Assembly: GCA_040003205.1 (NCBI GenBank)
Contig: JBDUDA010000217.1
Coordinates: 1-5,286, forward strand
Reading direction: 5' to 3'
Length of the DNA: 5,286 nucleotides
From: JALYIM01 sp040003205
Lineage (GTDB): Bacteria; Acidobacteriota; Terriglobia; Terriglobales; Acidobacteriaceae
The position numbers were made by a program, and so were the translations under genes. The number at the start of each line of letters is the position of its first letter. The first letter of the stretch is position 1. A model generated the notes under the pieces. The model saw nothing but the letters and a program-made list of their open reading frames with translations, was not told the DNA's origin and did no database searches. Positions 4,769 through 5,286 of this stretch are shown piece after piece.

Positions 4769-5286
4769 AAGGTCGCAATTGATATTCGCCGGATCACCGA
4801 TTTCGGCGTCGGCACTTACACGCGCAATGTAGTGCGGGCGCTGGGCCGGCTCGATGTCAAAAACGAATATTTTCTTTTCGGCGCACTTCAGAAAGTTTCT
4901 GAAATCGGTTTTCTTCCCCCTAACTTCCACGCCGTCCCTCTTCTGCACGGCGAAAACACCGTCAAGGGCTACTTCGAATGCCGCGCCACCCTGCGGCGCT
5001 TAAATTGTGATCTCGTCCATATCCCGCATCTTTTCTGGATGCCTCGCAGTTTGCCTTGCCCATATGTAATGACGGTCCATGACGTTCTTGAGCATATGTA
5101 CAGAGCCCATGACGGATCCAGTGTGCGACGGTCTCTTCACTTTCACTTGACCAAGCGAGTGCTGAAGGGCGCGGCGCGAATTCTTGCAGTTTCGAATTTC
5201 ACCAAAGCCGAGATCGAAAAACTTTTCAAGATTTCTCCCAATAAAATCGAAGTCGCCTACAACGCCATTGACGCGCGTTTTCTTCA
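4766..5286 (+). CDS. GT-B glycosyltransferase, family 4-like, 3' end missing
   Basis: Likely transfers a sugar from a nucleotide-sugar donor to a growing glycan (exopolysaccharide, O-antigen or glycolipid). 173 residues are visible before the window ends, covering most of the N-terminal, acceptor-side Rossmann domain of a GT-B enzyme. Seen in order: the opening strand MKVAIDIRRI with the FGVGTYTRN loop (13-21), CDLVHIPHLFWMP (81-93), PYVMTVHDVLEH (99-110), and RILAVSNFTKAEIEKLF (138-154) followed by NKIEVAYNAID (159-169), the linker typical of family 4 enzymes. The donor-site EX7E region would lie beyond the right edge. The GTG start is chosen because the frame has a stop (TAA, 4754-4756) just upstream and no other standard start follows it. 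There is no Shine-Dalgarno site. It lies 31 bases after glyA, but a functional link between the two is not obvious. Donor and acceptor cannot be read from this fragment. Confidence 0.88.
   Translation, partial: MKVAIDIRRITDFGVGTYTRNVVRALGRLDVKNEYFLFGALQKVSEIGFLPPNFHAVPLLHGENTVKGYFECRATLRRLNCDLVHIPHLFWMPRSLPCPYVMTVHDVLEHMYRAHDGSSVRRSLHFHLTKRVLKGAARILAVSNFTKAEIEKLFKISPNKIEVAYNAIDARFL

Noticed and set aside
1..5286. Mobile element, CRISPR array, tRNA/rRNA gene or defence system
   Set aside because: No transposase or integrase, no terminal repeats, no regularly spaced repeats and no tRNA-like cloverleaf was seen; every large frame is a housekeeping, envelope or hydrolase gene.

Overview
The window looks like chromosomal sequence of a diderm bacterium, most likely an Acidobacteriota (Terriglobia-like) member. 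The evidence is a moderately GC-rich composition, an OmpH/Skp-type periplasmic chaperone with an Ala/Pro/Thr-rich tail, and an uncharacterised alpha/beta-hydrolase of a type I associate with that phylum. Two other genes (alanine racemase and serine hydroxymethyltransferase) are ordinary housekeeping enzymes. The taxonomic call is inference from protein style, not from a marker gene.

Layout, all on the + strand: (1) 1-743, OmpH/Skp-family chaperone, its start codon cut off by the left edge; (2) 744-961, intergenic, with a clear intrinsic terminator at 770-797, a probable degenerate dispersed repeat at about 826-892, a short imperfect direct repeat, and a TATAAT box directly before the next gene; (3) 962-2128, alanine racemase (alr), GTG start; (4) 2129-2203, short gap with an imperfect hairpin and a -10-like box; (5) 2204-3349, uncharacterised alpha/beta-hydrolase with a complete Ser-Asp-His triad; (6) 3350-3444, glyA leader with a hairpin, candidate promoters, an inverted repeat and a Shine-Dalgarno-like site; (7) 3445-4734, serine hydroxymethyltransferase (glyA); (8) 4735-4765, 31-base gap with a perfect 13-base palindrome over a -10-like box; (9) 4766 to the right edge, N-terminal half of a GT-B (family 4-like) glycosyltransferase, GTG start.

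Functionally this is cell-envelope and one-carbon housekeeping: outer-membrane protein chaperoning, D-alanine supply for peptidoglycan, glycine and methylene-tetrahydrofolate supply, and probably polysaccharide synthesis. The hydrolase has no evident partner. Nothing points to a mobile element, defence system or CRISPR array.

The most interesting signal is in the gene starts. alr, the hydrolase and the glycosyltransferase lack a Shine-Dalgarno sequence and instead have a -10-like hexamer ending 7-8 bases before the start codon, which predicts leaderless or nearly leaderless mRNAs. The alr and glycosyltransferase starts share 14 of 18 aligned bases. Only glyA has a conventional leader and ribosome-binding-like site.
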